Shown here: positions 60,995-64,000 of the stretch, in pieces | Layout of the letters: the number at the start of each line of letters is the position of its first letter | How positions within the stretch are numbered: the first letter of the stretch is position 1 | NCBI GenBank assembly: GCA_022393335.1 | Contig: JAJEKB010021013.1 | Location: 1,144,048 to 1,208,047 of the forward strand | Direction: 5' to 3' | Origin: Macrotrachela quadricornifera | Taxonomy: Eukaryota; Rotifera; Eurotatoria; Philodinida; Philodinidae | DNA: 64,000 bases | Made by a program: the position numbers and the translations under genes | Notes under the pieces: generated by a model | What the model was told of the DNA's origin: nothing | The model's database searches: none | The model's input: the letters and a program-made list of their open reading frames with translations, nothing else

Positions 60995-63865
60995 ATAGGA
61001 TCAATATTATTCCTGAGAGTTCATTGTTCTGCTTCTTCAGGAACATCAATATGTGGACAAAGTCGTGCATAAAACCATTATTTGTACATGCAACCACCAT
61101 TCGTAGCACTATTTATGTGTATTTTTTGTGGAATCCATCGAGATATTCGAAGATGTCTTTCTTGCAGTGATTCACTTGGTATGTAGACAATGAAATATGT
61201 CGTCGGTGTGATGATTGAGAATCCTGTATAATATTGGAATAAAGAGTTTGTTCGAGATGTATGTTTACCATGTTTGCATCTACAATATCATCCGTGTTAG
61301 TACTTGTTTCAGACGCAGCGAGATATTGAAATAGATTGATATTACGGATGATTCATTTATAACCAGTTCGTTGATTTGATGATTGAATCTGGATGTTTAT
61401 TTGAACTTGGTACAATATTCGGATGGATTCTTTATTTAGATAAATCTTTTTTTATGTAATCATCAATTGATTGAAAAGATATGCATCTGCATTTCGAATA
61501 CAACAAAACATCTACATAGTTTCTTGGTGCACGTCTGAAGTATTCATTTTCAGGTCGTCACTATATGTATCTCTACGTGAGATGTTTTGTATGATTTTGA
61601 TACAATAATCGAAGGGATTCTTGGTTTAGATGAGCCTCTTTTGATGTAGTTATCGATCGACTGAAAAAATATATATCTGCATTTCTAATGCCACAAAATA
61701 TCTGCATAGTCGCTTGAAAAAGATATGAAGTGTTCATTTTCGATATCATCAATGTGTGCGCCTAGTTTCAGATCTTTTGAATGATCTTAGGAAGATATTT
61801 CAATATTTATATTGTCTGTCATATTCAGCATCAAGTAATTTTCGATTATATGATTGATTGTACAGGGTATCTTCTCAAGCGGACAATATATTTGAGTGAT
61901 TCTTTGCTTATTGTTATTCAGTTTTCGTCTGTTCTTCGATTGTCACAGTAAATGTAAATGGTAATGTCAATTACAGTTGAGTATTTAGATGTCAGATTAG
62001 TAGGGATAATGGTTTGGTGATATATTCATGGATGTTGGGATTAAATTTGAATTTTTATTTGTAGTTCAATAAGGTATGTAAATAAACAGTTGGTGTAGAA
62101 TATTTACTTCTCGAATGAATATCAAAGTTGTAATTGAACGTGATGTAGTCCTTCGATGAGAACAAAGTATTTGAACACTTTTTTAGGATTTGTTCTTTTT
62201 TTGCATCTTTATCAGTCATGTATAGAATGCAGCTTCTTAGAAGAAGTTACTTGAAAGAAATTGAGGAAGGTCGTCGTTTGGATATTTCATTGATGATGTG
62301 TCAACTGTTGAAATAACTGTTCAGAAATTTGTCTTTACTGGAACACATAAGTTGAAAAGGACATTTGTTTGGAGTCGACATTTGCATCATCGTCGTGTAC
62401 GATAAAGCCAATTACATGTATTTTTTTTGTAGTGATTAGAAAAGCTGAATAGGTTGTTGCTATAAGCTCTTCATTTGTCATATGTCTCTCCATTGTTCCA
62501 ACAACTATAGTCTTTGTTAAAATTCAGTAAATTAGTTGAATAGATTCTTGCTAATATGAATTAGTCATTTATCATGCGTGTGTGTATCATTGAATCAGAA
62601 ACACTTTCTGTTGAGATTCAATAACATAATAGCATAAATTGTTACTAATAAGAACTAATAATTTATGATGCGTTTGTATATTATTGAACTAAAAGCAATC
62701 TTTGGTGTGAATCAACAAGATAGTTGAATACATTTTTGGTATTGTAAACTACCCATTTATAATGCATCTGTGTGATATTCAACCAAAAGCAATCTTTGGT
62801 GTGGTTCAATAAGATAGTTGCATGGATTCTTGGTATGAACTATCTATTTATCATGCATCTGTGTATCACTGGATGAAATGTAATCAATGTTGAGGTTGAA
62901 TAGGATAGTTGAATACATTATTCGTATGAACTGGCCATTTATCACGCGTGGATGTATTATTCAATCAAAGGGAGCCTTGTTCTGATTCAATAAGATAGTT
63001 GCATAGATTCTTGTTATGAACTAGCCGTTTATCATGTATCTACCTGTCATTCACTTGAGAATATGCTTCCTTTCGAGTTTGGTAAAGCATTGAATACAAT
63101 GATTGTTTGCACTATCCATTTGTGATGGATCTGGCTAGCGTATGTTAAACTTCCTGTTTCTATTGCAAATTCAACAAAATATATGAACATTTGTGAAATC
63201 CCATTCAAGTACGATGTTTTCTTTAATAAGTTATTCTATCTTTGCTCTTATTACTTAACAGACACACCAATACTCAAACAGATCCTTGCTATATATATTT
63301 CTCATATGATATAGTTCTTCATCATCTAATCAAATCCTCATCCTCATGTCGAACTTAAGACAATAATTAAATAAGTTCTTGCTATGAACACTTCTTCTAC
63401 TGTGTTTCTTCGACTCATACAATGTCATCCGATCTTTTCTTTACATTTCACACAGTTTTTGAATAGTCTTCAAATCCACTAACTCATTTTCTATGAGTTC
63501 ATACATCACATAACTCACTTAATGTATCTGTCACAAAATGAGTGAAATATTTACATAGATTCTGTTGCTTAGTTGTCATTTGATGCATATACTTTGAACA
63601 CAACTAATCTCTAAGAATAACTACTATCACTCGAAGAAAGTATTCGAATGAAACTCTAATACAATCTATTCATTTGATATGTCTGTCAGATTCACAAGAC
63701 ACACATCATATCTGTTGAATACAGAAGTTACAATTTTTGAATAGGATCTTGATTTCATTTAGCCATTTCTCGTGCATTCATCTTAAAATGATCAAGTCAA
63801 CGTATTAGCTCTGAAAAAGAGAGAGAATATTTGAATGAAGTATTGGTGTGAAATGTTCATCAGCT
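60995..63865 (+). repeat. Higher-order block 4 (2871 bp)
   Basis: Anchor to anchor 2871 bp, fitting 31 monomers. About five very similar monomers at 62535-63000 account for the extra length over block 3. Confidence 0.75.
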
Positions 63866-64000
63866 ATAGGATCAATATTATTCTTGAGAGTTCAATGTTC
63901 TGCTTCTTCAGCAACAACAATATGTGGATAAAGTCATGGATAAAATCATTCTTTGTACACGAAACCACCGTTTATAACTCTGTCTAAGTGTTTGTTAGTG
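63866..64000 (+). repeat. Higher-order block 5, start only
   Basis: The anchor recurs at 63866, followed by the same CTGCTTCTTCAGCAACAACA stretch as block 1. The array leaves the window here. Confidence 0.7.

Larger units (their letters stand above)
49700..64000 (+). repeat. Hierarchical tandem array, monomer about 92 bp, continuing past the window
   Basis: A motif like ATxTTTGAATAG recurs at 49811, 49900, 49993, 50084, about 50172, 50270, 50362, 50451, 50542, 50636, 50729, 50820, 50911, 51001, 51090 and 51181. Near the far end TAGTTGxATAx recurs at 62535, 62629, 62722, 62815, 62907 and 62998. Spacings are 88-98, mostly 90-94. A typical monomer reads TTGAATAGATTCTTGGTATG, then AACTATTCATTTxTCATG, TCATTxAATCGAAA, and TCTTTGTTGAAATTCAG. 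Around 52351-52716 neighbouring monomers alternate as dimers of 182-183 bp. About 150 monomers would fit the span. Frames inside are short and interrupted; homologous frames in different blocks do not stay open, so the array is non-coding as far as I can see. Confidence 0.85.

Noticed and set aside
53592..61170. Similar short frames in different array blocks (53592-53780, 58578-58763, 60964-61170)
   Set aside because: They resemble each other because the DNA is repeated. They do not stay open over longer distances, are lost in block 2, and show no start context.

Overview
The window looks like A+T-rich nuclear DNA from a small invertebrate, most likely a bdelloid rotifer. This is inference. 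The genes are eukaryotic: GT-AG introns of about 46-57 bp with GTAAG-type donors join exons in phase. One is an animal rhodopsin-type receptor and one an animal NACHT/WD40 protein. Two others belong to families better known from microbes (a TauD-like dioxygenase and a PrsW-like membrane protease), a mixture typical of bdelloids. Long gene-poor stretches are full of decayed DNA transposons, LINE fragments and foldback elements. I see no rRNA, complete tRNA or CRISPR.

Layout. 1-1166: 5' part of a TauD-like gene (minus strand), running off the left edge. 1.2-6.3 kb: gene-free, with three inverted-repeat elements and copies of a short dispersed repeat. 6485-8559: two-exon gene for a HIT-like basic protein. 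8.6-16.6 kb: gene-free, with repeat remnants and a decayed LINE. 16659-17564: PrsW-like protease. 17950-18500: wrecked mariner transposase. 18756-25599: twelve-exon NACHT/WD40 (NWD-like) gene with one in-frame TGA. 27013-28055: two-exon seven-helix receptor. 28190-28770: second LINE fragment. 32858-35816: two phase-compatible exons of an unknown coiled-coil protein, with a hAT-type MITE in the intron. 38289-40495: a Tc1/mariner-type MITE interrupted by an intact DD37E transposon. 40937-43750: large membrane protein with a Cys-rich ectodomain. 44853-45071: degenerate minisatellite.

The last 14.3 kb (about 49.7 kb to the edge) is the most unusual part. It is one hierarchical tandem array of monomers of about 92 bp, and from about 53.6 kb it is organised in higher-order blocks of 2310, 2404, 2673 and 2871 bp. 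These lengths fit 25, 26, 29 and 31 monomers. The array starts right after a 38-codon ORF for a tiny secreted-type peptide, which has its own TATA box and a 101-bp duplicated upstream region. No long ORF crosses the array. A long structured transcript, a satellite or another non-coding role are all open.

The genes do not form an evident pathway. They are separate eukaryotic transcription units, nearly all on the minus strand, set among mobile elements.
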